A stretch of 64,000 bases of DNA from Proteles cristata cristata (GCA_017311185.1 JAESUZ010002871.1:434001-498000), one strand, 5' to 3'; positions 49,006 through 59,945 are shown, counted from the first letter of the stretch. The notes: generated by a model from the letters alone, not told the origin. A program made the numbers and translations.

Positions 49006-49729
49006 CATTCTCTCTTAGGAAACCAACTTGACAATAAACTATTAAAAACAAAACAAAACATTATCTCTTAAAAGTGTTTGTGTAATAATGCTAGGACGTG
49101 ATCACCAGATTTGGGTATCAGCTTAGTCTAGGCAAATATTTAAAACATATACATAATATATATATGTGTGTGTGTATATATATCTACAGGCACTCACATA
49201 TACACATATCTTGCATATATATGTATGCCTATTTCTGAGCAAATGGGAGTAAAAGAATGAATTTACTCTCCTGCTTAAAAGATTAAAAAATAAACAAAAT
49301 GTATAAAGCAATGGTTGTCAATGAAGGCCACTGATCGCTGAGAAACGGGCAATAAAACAAGGTAAGCCTTACGTTTCCCGAGCTTAGAGCCTTTCCAGGC
49401 TGCAACACAGGAAAAATGAGGTGCAGCCCAGTAGACTCCAGGGTTTAGGGGAGGGAGCTGCAGCATGGGAGGTCTAGGTGGCTTGAGTTCACAGAATGGA
49501 CTATCAGAGAAGAGAGAACCACAGAGGAGGTTGAGGAGAGGGCGAGATTGAATGAATAAACAAATTCCAGAAATCTGCATTAGATACCCCCCTTGAATAT
49601 TCAGTAGAATCCACATCAGCGCATGCATGCAAAGACCTACCAGCGGCAGGGAAAAGGGAAAGAATTAGAGGCAGCAGTTTCTGGTGCTCGCACAGGGTAC
49701 AGAATAGCACCTGTTCCTATTGGCCAGAC
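49006..49729. other. Intron with a TA/TG microsatellite
   Basis: Alternating TA-TG-TA lies at about 49154-49183. No exon is seen. Confidence 0.5.
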
Positions 49730-51205
49730 TGGAAAACCTCATGATTCATATGGTGTTGGGTAGAATGTGGTATTGGTGTAAAGAGACTATAAATACGTGT
49801 GGTATTGGTGTAAAGAGACAAATATATCACTGAAACAGAACAGTCTGGAAATATACCCACACATATAATGACAACTGATTTTCCACAAAGGTGCCAAGGC
49901 AATTTGGTGGAGAAAGAATAATCTTTTCAATAAATGGTAGTGGAATGAGTTGGGTAACCATATGCATAAGAGTGAACTTCAATGTATATCTCACGCCTTT
50001 GTTAAAAAGAAACTCAAAAGAAAGCATAGACCTAAATGTAAAACCTAAATCCATGTAATAAGGATATAAATCTCTCAAAGAAAACATGGAAGAAAATCTT
50101 TGGGGCCCTGGAGTAGGCAAATTTCTTAAATGCAACCACAAAAGAGCCATCCACAAAAGAAAAAAAAATAACAGGTGGGACTTCATCAAAATTAAAATCT
50201 TCTGCTCTTTGAAAGTCACTCAAAGAGTAAAAAAAAAATATCCACCAACTGGGACAAGATATTTGAAGACTTAGGTATCTAATAAAAGACTTGCCTTTAA
50301 GGTATATGGAGAACTCTCAAAATTTAAGGTATATGGAGAAACAAACAACCCAATTAAAAAAAACCAGGGAAGAAAACTGCATAGACCCTTCATCAGAGAA
50401 GGAATCAGAATGGCAAATAGCACATGGAAAGATCCTCAACACTATTAGCCATTAGGAAAATACACATTAAAAGCGCAACAAGAAATTACTACAGACCCAG
50501 GAGAATGTCTAAAATTAAAGACTGACTGTAGCCAGTGTTGCTGAGGATGTGGAGAAACTAGAACTGTCTGATACTGCCAGTGGGAACGTAAAGTAGTACA
50601 AGTGCTTTAAAAAACAGTCTGGCTGTTTCTTAAAATGTTAAACAAACACCTACTTATGATGTAAGCTCTTTGGCTTTTAGATATTTAATCAAGAGAGATG
50701 AAAGAGTGTGTCCCTACAAAGAAGGGTACATGAACAGCATTTTCATTTGTAACAACCAGAAATGGGAAATGACCATTCTGTCCCTCAACAAGTGGGTGAT
50801 TAAACCAACAGTAGTCTATGTGTACAATGGAACACTAGTTGACAAAAGGGTGTGCTGTTGATGCATGTTACACTATGGATGAATGCCAAAATAATTATCC
50901 TGGGTAAAAGAAGCCATTCTCCCTACAGTAGGAGTCTTTTTAGAAAACATTCTAGAAATACAATTTAATCTATACTGAGAGCAGACTGGTGGTTGCTGGG
51001 GGTAGATGAGGGGTGGGGCAAGGGCATGAAGGCACGATTGTATAAAAGTAACTTTTGGGGGATGATGAGTATGTTCATGATGTTGACTGTCGTGATGGTT
51101 TAATGGATTTATCTATGTATCAAAACATCAAGTTTTAGACTTAAAATGTGTTTTATTTATTTATACCAATGCCAGTTATCTCTCAACAAGGCTGTTAAAA
51201 ACTTT
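49730..51205 (+). mobile_element. Old L1, ORF2 3' part and 3' UTR
   Basis: It reads like the end of ORF2 (ACAGGTGGGACTTCATCAAA ATTAAAATCTTCTGC) and a 3' UTR (GGAATGATGA-like stretches and TGGTGGTTGCTGGGGGTAGA). It contains two small internal direct repeats at 49766-49819 and 50296-50340. Not coding. Confidence 0.8.
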
Positions 51206-51239
51206 TATGTCAAGTATACATTAAGCATATATAAATATG

Positions 51240-51990
51240 TGTTATGTCTTACAAATCATTAAAATAAGATAAATTTCTTTCAATAAATGAGAAAAGGACC
51301 TGAACAGGCAACTCATGAATGAATGCAAATGATTCATAAAAATTAAAAACAAGAATTCTTAAAAATCATAACTAAAGAAAAATTTTAAATTATAATTTTT
51401 ATATTGTATTATATACTATTGTGTATTCAATTAAAATAAATGTGAAAACTCTTGCTCATATGTACTATAGATAATATTTTAGGGAAGTGAGAATTCTCAC
51501 ATGTACTGTGCATGTACAAATAGGTAAAACTTTTTCAGAGGGCATTTGAAAAGAACAAAAACTAAAATATACAAAACTTTTAACATAATAATTCCACTTC
51601 TGGAAATTTATGCTGAGAGGTGTACCCCAAAATTTTCAGAATATTCACCACATCTATGTTTTTATATTATATAAAAGACTGCAAAGAATCTAAAAGTTCA
51701 GCATTAGAGAGTTGGTTGAATGTATGATACCTCCTACAATACAGCCCTCAAAATTAAAATCATAGAAGAATATTTAGAGACATGGAAAGATAATTGCCAT
51801 ATACCAGTTAGTGAAAAAAGTTGCAAGCTGCATATAGAGTATGATTTCATGGTAGACAAAAGATATGTATAATGTGTATATTCATGACTAGGAAAAAGAT
51901 ATTTGCACTCATTTTATCTAGGCTAAGCAATTATAGATAATTTTTAGTTTCTTAATTTTTGCTTCTATTTTTAATTGTTCTACATTGAAG
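51240..51990 (+). mobile_element. Old L1 3' fragment (L1M-like)
   Basis: TTCCACTTCTGGAAATTTAT GCTGAGAGG, CAGCATTAGAGAGTTGGTTG AATG and ATAGAGTATGATTTCATGG are landmarks of an old L1 3' region. Confidence 0.65.
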
Positions 51991-53084
51991 ATTTACTGCT
52001 TTTCTAACAGAAACTTCAACAAAAGTTTCTTTTTTGTATTATACCAATGTTAATGCCCTATAAATGATACTGTGAGAAATATTAATTTCGAGCCTTAGCA
52101 ACCAAAGAAATATTTTTAACAGAAGGGCTGCACAAAGGTGCAGTTGCTGCAGGGAGGCCTGGGATACTGCTGCTCTAAAATTGGAGCTCTGAGCCCTAGA
52201 CCTGGACCAGTAAAGGGAGTGGCATGGGCCTTGCCCTCCACACACAGCACTGGCACAGCACAGATCAGGCCTCCCAGCACCAAGGACAGCTATAAAATAA
52301 GGGCAAAGAAAATTAGCAGCCATCTTGCCTAGGACAATGAATCTGGTTAGGTTGGGTCCACTCTGCATGGCCGAGCCTCTACTGGGCATTTTCCAAATCT
52401 GTGCCATACAACAAAGAGTGTGAGAGCAACAGGAGACTCACTGGTCCCAAGTCTTCACTTACAGTTATGGAAACAGAGGCCCACATAGGCCCATGTACAT
52501 GTTGCTCAATCAACATTCCTTCTTGAAAGTTCTAGCAGTGGCTTGAAATGAAATCAATGCCAGAGTGTCTGTCAACTAAAATAGTCATTATTGAAATAGC
52601 CCACCTACTGGGAATCTCAACACTTGAGTCTTAACCAAGAAGAGTTAGCTCAGATATATAGGTTTGAAAAACCTCAAATTTCCCTTTTTTCCTTCTTCCA
52701 TGAAAACATGAGAATCAAGGCCCATGAGTTACTGTCCTTATGCCACAGAACCATGAAGTTCTCTGAATCTGACACAGCCAACCAATCTACTAGATGGGAG
52801 AAATACATACACAGGAATGTCACCATTTACTGGATACAACAGGGTTGACAAATGACTTTCATCCTATATATCAACTCCACCATGCTTCATGGGAATGTTA
52901 AAATGAATTCCAAGGCAGTATCTGGGCCGATGAAATTGGAGATGTGTAATTTGTGGAAGGGGCAATTAACAGTATCTTTGCCCCATATTTCCATCCCCGT
53001 CTAGAACATCTGTTACTCACAAAATAGGTTTTCTTCCTTGAATCGCTCTATTAGTTACTCTTACAGAATATTGGATTAAGTCTG
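51991..53084. other. Intron, unique sequence
   Basis: No exon recognised. A frame of 122 codons on the minus strand at 52039-52407 shows no domain and no flanking splice logic. Confidence 0.5.
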
Positions 53085-53450
53085 TCAAATATTACTTTTA
53101 CTATATCATCCTCCTACTTAAAGACCCTCTAAAGATCTGTCCCCATTTCCCACATGGAAAATTTACTTCCTTAGCCTAATAACCAAGGCCCTCCACAATT
53201 TGACATGCTTGCCATTCTCAGCAGTGCAAGACAGAATTGCCTCCCTGACCTATTTTTGTACCTAGAACATGCACTCTGGTCTAAAAGGGCCACCAACAGA
53301 AGTCGGGGATGGGAAGTAGTCCAAATAAGAGCAACTAGACTAACATATCTAGGCCCTGGTATGTTTCAAATGACCTATTTCTCAGAGCCTTGATGCCTGA
53401 CATCATTTCTTAATTCTTCTCCACAATTCCATGTAGCTCCCTTTTACTTC
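53085..53450 (+). repeat. L2 LINE fragment
   Basis: AAATTTACTTCCTTAGCCTA ATAACCAAGGCCCTCCACAA TTTG and CTGACCTATTTTTGTACC follow L2. Confidence 0.65.
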
Positions 53451-54135
53451 TATAGTGCTGGCTCTGTATTCACATCAACATTCACCGCTAGGGTCCATGT
53501 TGCCTAAGCAGTTACATTTAGGGACTTTATGGTAACTGACTCATTGTCTCATTCAAATGGAGCAGTCTGGATGTGAATTAGGGTGTTAAGGTGTCTCTTA
53601 ACTGTTTGATTTAAATACCAGTCTAAGGTAACAAAGTACTATAAACTAGCAATGGAATGCAGCAGCATAGGCACAATAAATTCTTATTGCTCATGGCTAC
53701 AATAAGAGAAAATATTATTCCAGAATAATGAAGAAAGAAAGTAAAACTATCATGGAAAAATATGAGCAGGTTAATTTTTCCAGTATGCTGAATGGCACCT
53801 GACTGACCCAAGGGTTATTGAACTTGAAAATAAACCATTGCTGCACACTCTGCTAATGACTGGACTATGATGAATAGCTATGACAATTTCTCTAGTGATG
53901 AGTCTAAAATAAGAAAGCTCACTGTGTTCACATTAATTTGGAAAACATTTACCATTTATAAGTCAACAGAAAAGCAATTTGAAACTTCTATGAATTCTGA
54001 TCAACATGATGTGGAAAAACTCAACACCAAGTTTATGTAAGTTATAGGAAACAGAATTGGAGCTACTTGTCATAGCATCTGTGTCTTATTTTTAAGGTAA
54101 GGTATTAAGGATTTTTTCCTCTTTCTTTCTTTTTT
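53451..54135. other. Intron, unique sequence
   Basis: No exon or repeat recognised. Confidence 0.5.
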
Positions 54136-54148
54136 TCTTAAGGTCTTT

Positions 54149-54359
54149 TTTTTTTTTTTTTTTTATTTCTAGGAGAGAGAGAGACAAGCGTGAGCAGGTG
54201 AGGGTCAGAGAGAGAGGGAGTCACAGACTTTGACACAGGCTCCAGGCTCTGAGCTGGCAGTGAGCACAGAGCCCGATGCGGGGCTCGAACCCACGAACCG
54301 CGAGATCATGACCCAAGCGAAAGTCGGACGCTTAACCGACTAAGCCACCCAGGCGCCCC
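54149..54359 (-). mobile_element. Near-consensus CAN-SINE, reverse, exact duplication
   Basis: Head and core are almost unmutated (GGGGCTCGAACCCACGAACC, then AAGCCACCCAGGCGCCCC at the end) and retain several CpG. TCTTAAGGTCTTT at 54136-54148 and 54360-54372 is exact. It lies about 740 bp downstream (in the transcript sense) of the 55094-55228 exon donor. Confidence 0.97.
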
Positions 54360-54372
54360 TCTTAAGGTCTTT

Positions 54373-55093
54373 GATGGCAGACAATTCTTCTTTTCCACCA
54401 TGACCACCTCCAGAGGTCATGATGGGAGCGTAGAGGTTCCTGAGGCATCTCCATGATTCTGGTGTGAAGGGCCCTGGGCAAGAAGCCTTTGCATACCTCT
54501 CTGCTACCAGAGGGCACCAGCCATGTGGGCAATAATTGGTGAGGATTCCCAGTGACAGGTGTCAGGGAAGTTGTACTCGGTAAAGTTATCTCAACAATTG
54601 CTTTGAGAAGTCCATCTGGATTGGTTTTGGGCCCTACCTACAGAAGGCTAGCCTAAATAGAATTGTCTAGCTTTTTCCTTCTTGAAAGCTGATTATAGCT
54701 CTAATTTAGTTGTGAGGGTCCTGGGGTTATCCCGGGGTATGGTTGGCAAGGGGAGAGGGGGTAGAAGAGCTGTTTTTACTGCTCTGCTCTTGACTTACTG
54801 TTTAGCGAGTCAACCTGATTGAGAGGATCTGGACTGTGGCATCCACCCAAGAGGATTCAGAAAGGAGCCATGTTGGAATCTAGACAAGCTAGAGTCCAGA
54901 CAAAGATCTGCACTCACCTCACATGGAAAGTCAGCCAAGTTTCCACTGGTGAGTCTGGATTCTGTAGGCAATTTAGTGATTTCCTGTTGGCCACCCCCTA
55001 CTGCTGCCTCCCTCCCACCTGCAAGTAGTCACCCATCCATAAATCCTGTCCAGCCCTGGAATTCTGCCCAACGTTCCAGAGAATTGGACTCAC
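54373..55093. other. Intron next to the linker exon donor
   Basis: Unique sequence; the donor is at 55088-55093. No other exon. Confidence 0.6.
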
Positions 55094-55228
55094 CAAGGAG
55101 AGCGGAATTCCCAGGATCCAGGACCAGCTGTGCTCCCAGAGGAGATGTCAGCACTGAAGGGAGGTTCGGTCCAGTGGCTGAAAGTAAGGCCCTGATGTCT
55201 TCCAACTGTGTGGGGACTCGGGGGGGAT
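55094..55228 (-). CDS. ADAMTSL1: ADAMTSL1 internal exon: Ig-Ig linker and first strands of the next Ig domain
   Basis: This 135-bp exon (45 codons) follows phase 1-1 boundaries. It opens with the last two bases of an Asp codon (DPPRVPTQLEDIRALL...) and ends ...LDPGNSALL plus one base of Gly. It has no Met and no Cys, so it is easily missed by ORF calling. It is recognised because its frame joins exactly to the exons either side and the peptide matches the ADAMTSL1 linker. The acceptor is CTTCTCACAG and the donor G|GTGAGT. It encodes the inter-domain linker and the A/B strands; the B-strand Cys is the first residue after the next splice junction, 37 kb away. Its length, divisible by three, permits frame-neutral skipping. 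Confidence 0.93.
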
Positions 55229-55519
55229 CTGTGAGAAGGCAGATGGGGAGTCAGCCAGGTTAAAGCATGAAGGCTGCATTCAGGGGAGAAGGAGAGGTGG
55301 GCGTGCACATATGTGTGTCCACGTGTGAGGTGAGCACTACTATTGTCTAGTGCCTATCAAGGTGAGTCTGAATTTCAAGCTTAATATTTGATGCCCCAAA
55401 CAATAAGGTCAGTAATAAGAATCAGGTATGTTGATTTTTAGGAGTTCCTTACTGTATACACAGCACCACTGGGTTCTTACAAATGTGTAAGCAAATTAAA
55501 CCATATTATAAAAACATTT

Positions 55520-55660
55520 TTAAAAAGCGAACACTTCTTCAGCATTTATTATGTGCCAAGTCCTGTGTTAAATAGTTTTCATTCCTTTCTTCATTTAACT
55601 CTTACAACATCCTTTAGAGCAGTTTGTTACTGTCCCCACAGATACACACACATCACCACA
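55520..55660 (+). repeat. MIR fragment
   Basis: CAGCATTTATTATGTGCCAA GTCCTGTG, then TTCATTTAACTCTTACAAC in MIR order. Confidence 0.78.
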
Positions 55661-56074
55661 GGAATCCCTTATTTAAAAGAAGCCTACAGGTGACTATTTC
55701 TATGAAGAAAAATGGTTATGAAGCTGATAAAGTTAATTTTCTTTGTGGTCTGGATTTTTATGCCCAGGTAAGGACCGGATAAGCAGGACAGGGATGATCT
55801 GTGCTTCAAAATCTTAGAAGGGCTAAAGTCACCAGAGGTCACGTTTAACCAGAGACCAAAGTGGCAAAAATGAGAAATATATGGGCTTGCCTGTCCCTTC
55901 CACTGGACAACCAAAGGGCGAGCCCCTACTGAATTTGGTGGCGAGGTGACCCGAGGTTCTCCAGGAAAAGCAGCAGAATCCTGTTTCCTCACTTCCTGCA
56001 TCTCCCAGGGCGGACTCTCTCCTTTGCCTCTAGAGCACTTGTCAGGATCTAAAGACTAACAGGAGTACTGCTCT

Positions 56075-56160
56075 TGCAACTGATGCTCATTTCATCGGTG
56101 TTCAGTGAGGGCCTATCATGTGCCTGTCATCTTGTTAGATACTTCTAAGGGTGGTAAGTC
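56075..56160 (+). repeat. MIR fragment
   Basis: GTGAGGGCCTATCATGTGCC TGTCATCTTGTTAG resembles the MIR core. Confidence 0.6.
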
Positions 56161-56354
56161 CCTATGGCTCCAGGGTCTGCTTCAGAAATAAACCTTCTCT
56201 CTACTCTGCCTTGACTACAAAAGACTGTCACATATAGAAAACAATGGTGAGCTTGAGATTTTATTAAAAAAATATATAATAGTTTAAAAATTATAAAGTC
56301 TTCATATATGTTGCATATAACTTAACAATAGTATCTATATAGTATAGGGTGAAG

Positions 56355-56515
56355 ATATCATGTGTGGGCTCAGGAATCCTCTCTTTGAGCTGTGACTCTG
56401 TCATTCACTACCTTGGGCAAGTCAAGTAATCCCTCTGAGCCTTGCTTTCCTGGTCTATAAAATGATGAGGCATCTCAACATTTCCCAGATCTCTTTCTGC
56501 TTTGAGATACTGTGA
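56355..56515 (+). repeat. MIR (MIRb-like) fragment
   Basis: GTGACTCTGTCATTCACTAC CTTGGGCAAGTCAAGTAATC CCTCTGAGCC and CTATAAAATGATGAGGC follow a MIR internal region. Confidence 0.8.
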
Positions 56516-56714
56516 TTTTAGAAACTTTAGGTGGCAGTTTACTCTAAGCTAGACTTTCCTCTTCTTATCTGTTTTAATACTCTCTTGAGAATACTGAAAT
56601 TGAATACTGAGTATTCCTTCTGGAATATTAACTCAAGAAACCTTTGCTTGTTTACTACAAGCATAAAAGGGAGGTTATGTCCCATCTTCAAAACCATCGG
56701 ATCTTCTTAGGCCA

Positions 56715-56900
56715 AATGTCAGCTCCTCCTAAGGCTCTTACAGCTTTTATCTATTTTTCTTCTTTGGTGCATGTCCATCTGATCTTTCTAGGGAAACTGT
56801 AAATTTTCTGAGGGCAGGGGTCACCTCTTAAATTTATCCTAAAGCTCGATATGGAATTTAAAGGCTACATGTAATGAATGCTCATTCAATGGCTATAGGA
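56715..56900 (+). repeat. L2 3' fragment
   Basis: AAATTTTCTGAGGGCAGGGG TCACC and ATGAATGCTCATTCAATGGC match the L2 end. Confidence 0.7.
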
Positions 56901-56981
56901 GTAAATGAATGAAAATCTCATTACACTTCAAGTCTCCATACTACAGATTAATCACAGGTATTGGCATGAAACCTCAGTTTT

Positions 56982-57012
56982 TAATTTTTTTAATGCCTAT
57001 TTAGTTTTCAGG

Positions 57013-57046
<34 letters not shown>

Positions 57047-57210
57047 ATGAGCAGGGGAGGCGCAGAGAGAGGGAGACACAGAATCTAAAGCAGGCTCCAG
57101 GCTCTGAGCTGTCAGCACAGAGCCCAATGTGGGGCTTGAACTCACAAACCATGAGATCGTGACCTGAGCTAAAGTTGGACACTTAACCAACTGAGCCACC
57201 CAGGGGGCCC
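56982..57210 (-). mobile_element. CAN-SINE, reverse, with GA repeat
   Basis: About 11 GA units lie at 57014-57037; the copy ends GAGCCACCCAGGGGGCCC. TGAAACCTCAGTTTT (56967-56981) and TGAAACCTCGGTTTT (57211-57225) is the duplication, one mismatch. Confidence 0.95.
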
Positions 57211-57225
57211 TGAAACCTCGGTTTT

Positions 57226-57913
57226 ATACATGAAGTCCCTTGTTTAAAAAGGAAGCCACATTTTTGGCCTATTAAAATTAAAAAAAGGGAGAGACATTAT
57301 TTCTATGCTCATCAAGTACTTATAAAACTAAAAATACTTCGATTCATACACCAAGGCTTCTGATCAAGAAAAGCCCTAAACGTAAGAGGCTACATGGTGA
57401 TTTGTTCCCATCACGTTTGATTAAAACGGGAAGATGTTATGCTTGTCCAGCAATGTTCACAGTCACGCTGTTTTATGGTTGCACAGCTGCCAGAGCTGGC
57501 TCACAGAATGCTCACACTTCCCTGGCAGACCTACAGTAGCAGCTACACGTCCTAGGCTTTCATCCCTGTCAGCACAGGCGACACGCAGGCCTTGTGAGGG
57601 AGGAGAACCCCATGGTGGAGCACTGTAGCTCAGTGTGAGGCAGCGGTCCCTGGGCCCAGGGCTCCAGCCTCGCACACAGCTCAGCCAGATGAGACCCAGC
57701 GCAGGACAAATGACACCCTCCACTGAACTGCTTTTCTGGGGCTTTTTATTACTGGAGGTTTATTCAGCCACTGGTGAGATGAAAACCCACTTGGGCCTCT
57801 CTGAAATCTGAGTGGGCAGGGGCTAGAGACCCAAATTGTTGGTACATCATCAGCTGGGGTTATGGAAATACAAGTATAAAGTTTAATTATTTTTCCCCAA
57901 AGGAAGTCTATTA

Positions 57914-57946
<33 letters not shown>

Positions 57947-58308
57947 ATGCGTGCATGCGTATTGGGTGTGTCTATTCATATTTCTTGCAGTTTTCTTTTT
58001 TCTTAGAATGATAGCTTTCTCTTAGTGAGAAAACTAGCTTAAGTGCTCTCATACTTGTTTTAAAAAAAAAAGGTAAGATAAAACCAAGCTTTATTACGGC
58101 ATCCCTCTAAGTTCCAGACTCTACGGGGAAGATAAGCCCAGGGTCCCTAGTCTAGGGGATAAACGGGTTATTGATCACAACATGGCTGAGCCCAGCTGTG
58201 GGCAACAGGGAACGCTGGACGATGTCCCAGCAGTTGTTATTTTTAAATACCCATGTTATGCCAAGAACTGTGTTACACACTTTAGCCAGGGGTTCTTCTG
58301 TTTGGGGG
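57226..58308. other. Intron with an alternating purine-pyrimidine tract
   Basis: Unique except for the (TG)(CG)-type tract at 57914-57960, listed separately. Confidence 0.55.
57914..57960 (+). repeat. (TG)n-(CG)n alternating tract
   Basis: About nine TG units pass into GCGCGCGCGC and then ACGCATGCGTGCATGCGT, nearly 47 bp of strict purine-pyrimidine alternation. This is the composition class that forms Z-DNA; formation here is inference. Confidence 0.95.
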
Positions 58309-58630
58309 TGCTATAGTCCAAATGTTTGTGTCCTCTCAAATTCATATGTTAAGTCCTGGTGGTGTTATTAGGTGATGGAGGGGAGGTAGGGCCCTCATGA
58401 TGGGAATTAATGCACTTATAAATGAGACCCCAGAGAGTTGGCTGGTCCCTTCTGCTGTGAGAGGACACAGCAAGAAGCCAGCCATCTACAACCCAGACAG
58501 GGGCTTCACCAGAACCCGATGGTCTTGGCATCTTGATTCTGGGCTTTCAGCCTCTAGAAGCATGAGAAATAAATTTCCGTTGTTTATCAGCTACTCAGTT
58601 TGTGGGGTTGTCTTCTAGCAGGCTAAGACA
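58309..58630 (+). mobile_element. MaLR-type (MLT1/MST-like) solo LTR
   Basis: It starts TGCTATAGTCCAAATGTTTG and ends GGCTAAGACA, with TTCATATGTTAAGTCC, GAGGACACAGCAAGAAG and GAGAAATAAATTTCCGTTG between. GGGGG and GCGGG flank it (one mismatch). Confidence 0.88.
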
Positions 58631-58869
58631 GCGGGATACCTGTGTGGACTTTATGTGGGCTGGACTATGAACCTCCCAAAATTATATGCAAAATGTTGCA
58701 TGTCTGAATTCTTCTGGAGGGGGTAATCTGTAGCTTTCATTTGATTCTCAAAGAAGTCTTGAACATGGAAGACATTAAAAATAACTGCTTTACTTCCGTA
58801 GCTCAAGCGGATGACCCCCTCCTCCTATGTGGGCGGTCCTTGTTGAAAAGGTGTCCATGTCAAGACCAG

Positions 58870-58990
58870 CATTTAAGGCTTAGTAACGCTCAATGAGCCA
58901 GCCAAGGTCACATAGGGAAGAAGTGGTAGAGCCAAGGTTCAAACTGCTGTCTGCCTGGCCCCCAAGTCTGTGTTCTTTCTACTGGAAGGC
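58870..58990 (+). repeat. MIR fragment (3' part)
   Basis: GCCAAGGTCACATAGGGAAG, AGAGCCAAGGTTCAAACTGC and CCCAAGTCTGTGTTCTTTCT ACTGG match the MIR 3' part. It ends about 115 bp from the Ig exon donor (59105). Confidence 0.75.
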
Positions 58991-59104
58991 CCTAAGGTGG
59001 GGAGAAGGGAAGGGATGTTGCTTTTAAGTACTTAATTGGATCAGAAGGGATCAGACAGCACCCCCATGGGGTCCAGCAGGGGCAGCCGGCCTCATGGTGT
59101 TTAC

Positions 59105-59284
59105 CTAGGATCAGCAGCTGCGTGCTCTCTGTCAGCTCTCCATGCACGTTGGCTGTCCTGCAGGAGTAGAGGCCCTGATCTGAGGAGGACACGTCTGTGA
59201 GCAGCAAGGAGCCCTCGTGCAGATGGTGAGGGGGGCCCAGTTTGCTTTTATTCCTGAACCAAGTGACTTCGGCTTCAGGCACAC
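59105..59284 (-). CDS. ADAMTSL1: ADAMTSL1 internal exon: second half of an Ig-like C2 domain
   Basis: This 180-bp exon encodes 60 codons, starting within a Gly codon (VPEAEVTWFRNKSK...) and ending ...STQLLIL. The core Trp (VTWF) and the F-strand signature DQGLYSC are visible. The partner B-strand Cys must come from the preceding exon, which is not in the window. NKS is a potential N-glycosylation site. The acceptor is a poly-T tract then CCTAG, and the donor reads G|GTAAAC. Both flanking introns are phase 1, so skipping the exon keeps the frame but removes half an Ig fold. The extracellular Ig domain probably mediates protein-protein contacts in the matrix (inference). The exon is downstream of 4.7 kb of intron with no other recognisable exon. 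Confidence 0.93.
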
Positions 59285-59649
59285 CTAGGAAGAAAAAAAA
59301 AAAAACCAAAACCTCAATCAGCTAAACACATTTAGGTGCCCCGGAGGCAGTTCTCTGGCTGCTTGGTGGGCCCTCCCAGGGGCTCCTCCACAGGAAGCAT
59401 CTGCCTGGGCGTCTTCCACCATCCTTTGGCCAAACTAAATAATGCCTCTGACCTCTCCGTGGTCTTGAGATCTTTTGCCTTTTAAAACTCACACACTGAC
59501 GCGGCAGGAAGAGAGAGGCCAGTTAACAGAACAGGGGGCAGCTGGTAAGGGTGCTTGCCAAGGGGGAAGGAAAGTACCCAAAGTCTTTGTGGAAAGCACA
59601 GATAAACCCAAGAACCACATCTATACCTCAGTGAAAAGTCACTTTTGAC

Positions 59650-59945
59650 AATTATGTGAAACCAACATGAGTAGTGAATAAGTGAAGCTACACACAAAAG
59701 AGGATATACTGTATGATTTCATCTCTGGAAGTGAAAAACCAAAACTGATAACATCAATCTAAGCTGTTAGCTGTTAGGGTGATGGTTCCTCTGAGAGGGA
59801 GGGATGAATGGGGAGGGTCTGGAAGGGGGGCCTGGTGGCTGGCAATTCTCCATGTCTTGACCTGAGGGCAGGTTCTGTGGGCTCGGTAACTTTATGACAT
59901 GTATCCTTTTCTGTATAGGTAATTACACTTCAATAGAAAGTTAAA
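59650..59945 (+). mobile_element. Old L1 3' UTR tail
   Basis: GTATGATTTCATCTCTGGAA G, GGGTGATGGTTCC and GGTAATTACACTTCAATAGA AAG are L1 3' end landmarks. Confidence 0.65.

Larger units (their letters stand above)
12634..59284 (-). other. ADAMTSL1: ADAMTSL1 gene, internal part (5 exons, 4 complete introns)
   Basis: Five minus-strand exons joined in the order 59105-59284, 55094-55228, 17610-17822, 15791-15971 and 12634-12841 give one uninterrupted reading frame of 917 coding bases. It encodes Ig, Ig, TSR, TSR and the start of a further TSR. The peptide order and wording match my recollection of the C-terminal half of mammalian ADAMTSL1, a secreted extracellular-matrix glycoprotein related to the non-catalytic part of ADAMTS proteases. 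Family members bind matrix such as fibrillin microfibrils; no protease domain is expected or seen. The paralog ADAMTSL3 has the same domain plan, but the recognised peptide strings are those I associate with ADAMTSL1. Neither end of the gene is in the window. Introns are 3,876, 37,271, 1,638 and 2,949 bp. No promoter, first exon or polyadenylation site is visible. Confidence 0.93.

Noticed and set aside
49827..50219. 130-codon minus-strand open frame
   Set aside because: It is antisense to an old L1; no homology to a known protein family.
57530..57690. CpG island
   Set aside because: Moderately GC-rich but with few CpGs and no promoter signals.
55094..59284. ADAMTSL3 as the gene identity
   Set aside because: The paralog shares the Ig-TSR plan, but the peptide strings (VPEAEVTWFRNKSK, LEDIRALL, YWWSVDRLATC) are those I associate with ADAMTSL1. 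An ortholog alignment would settle it.
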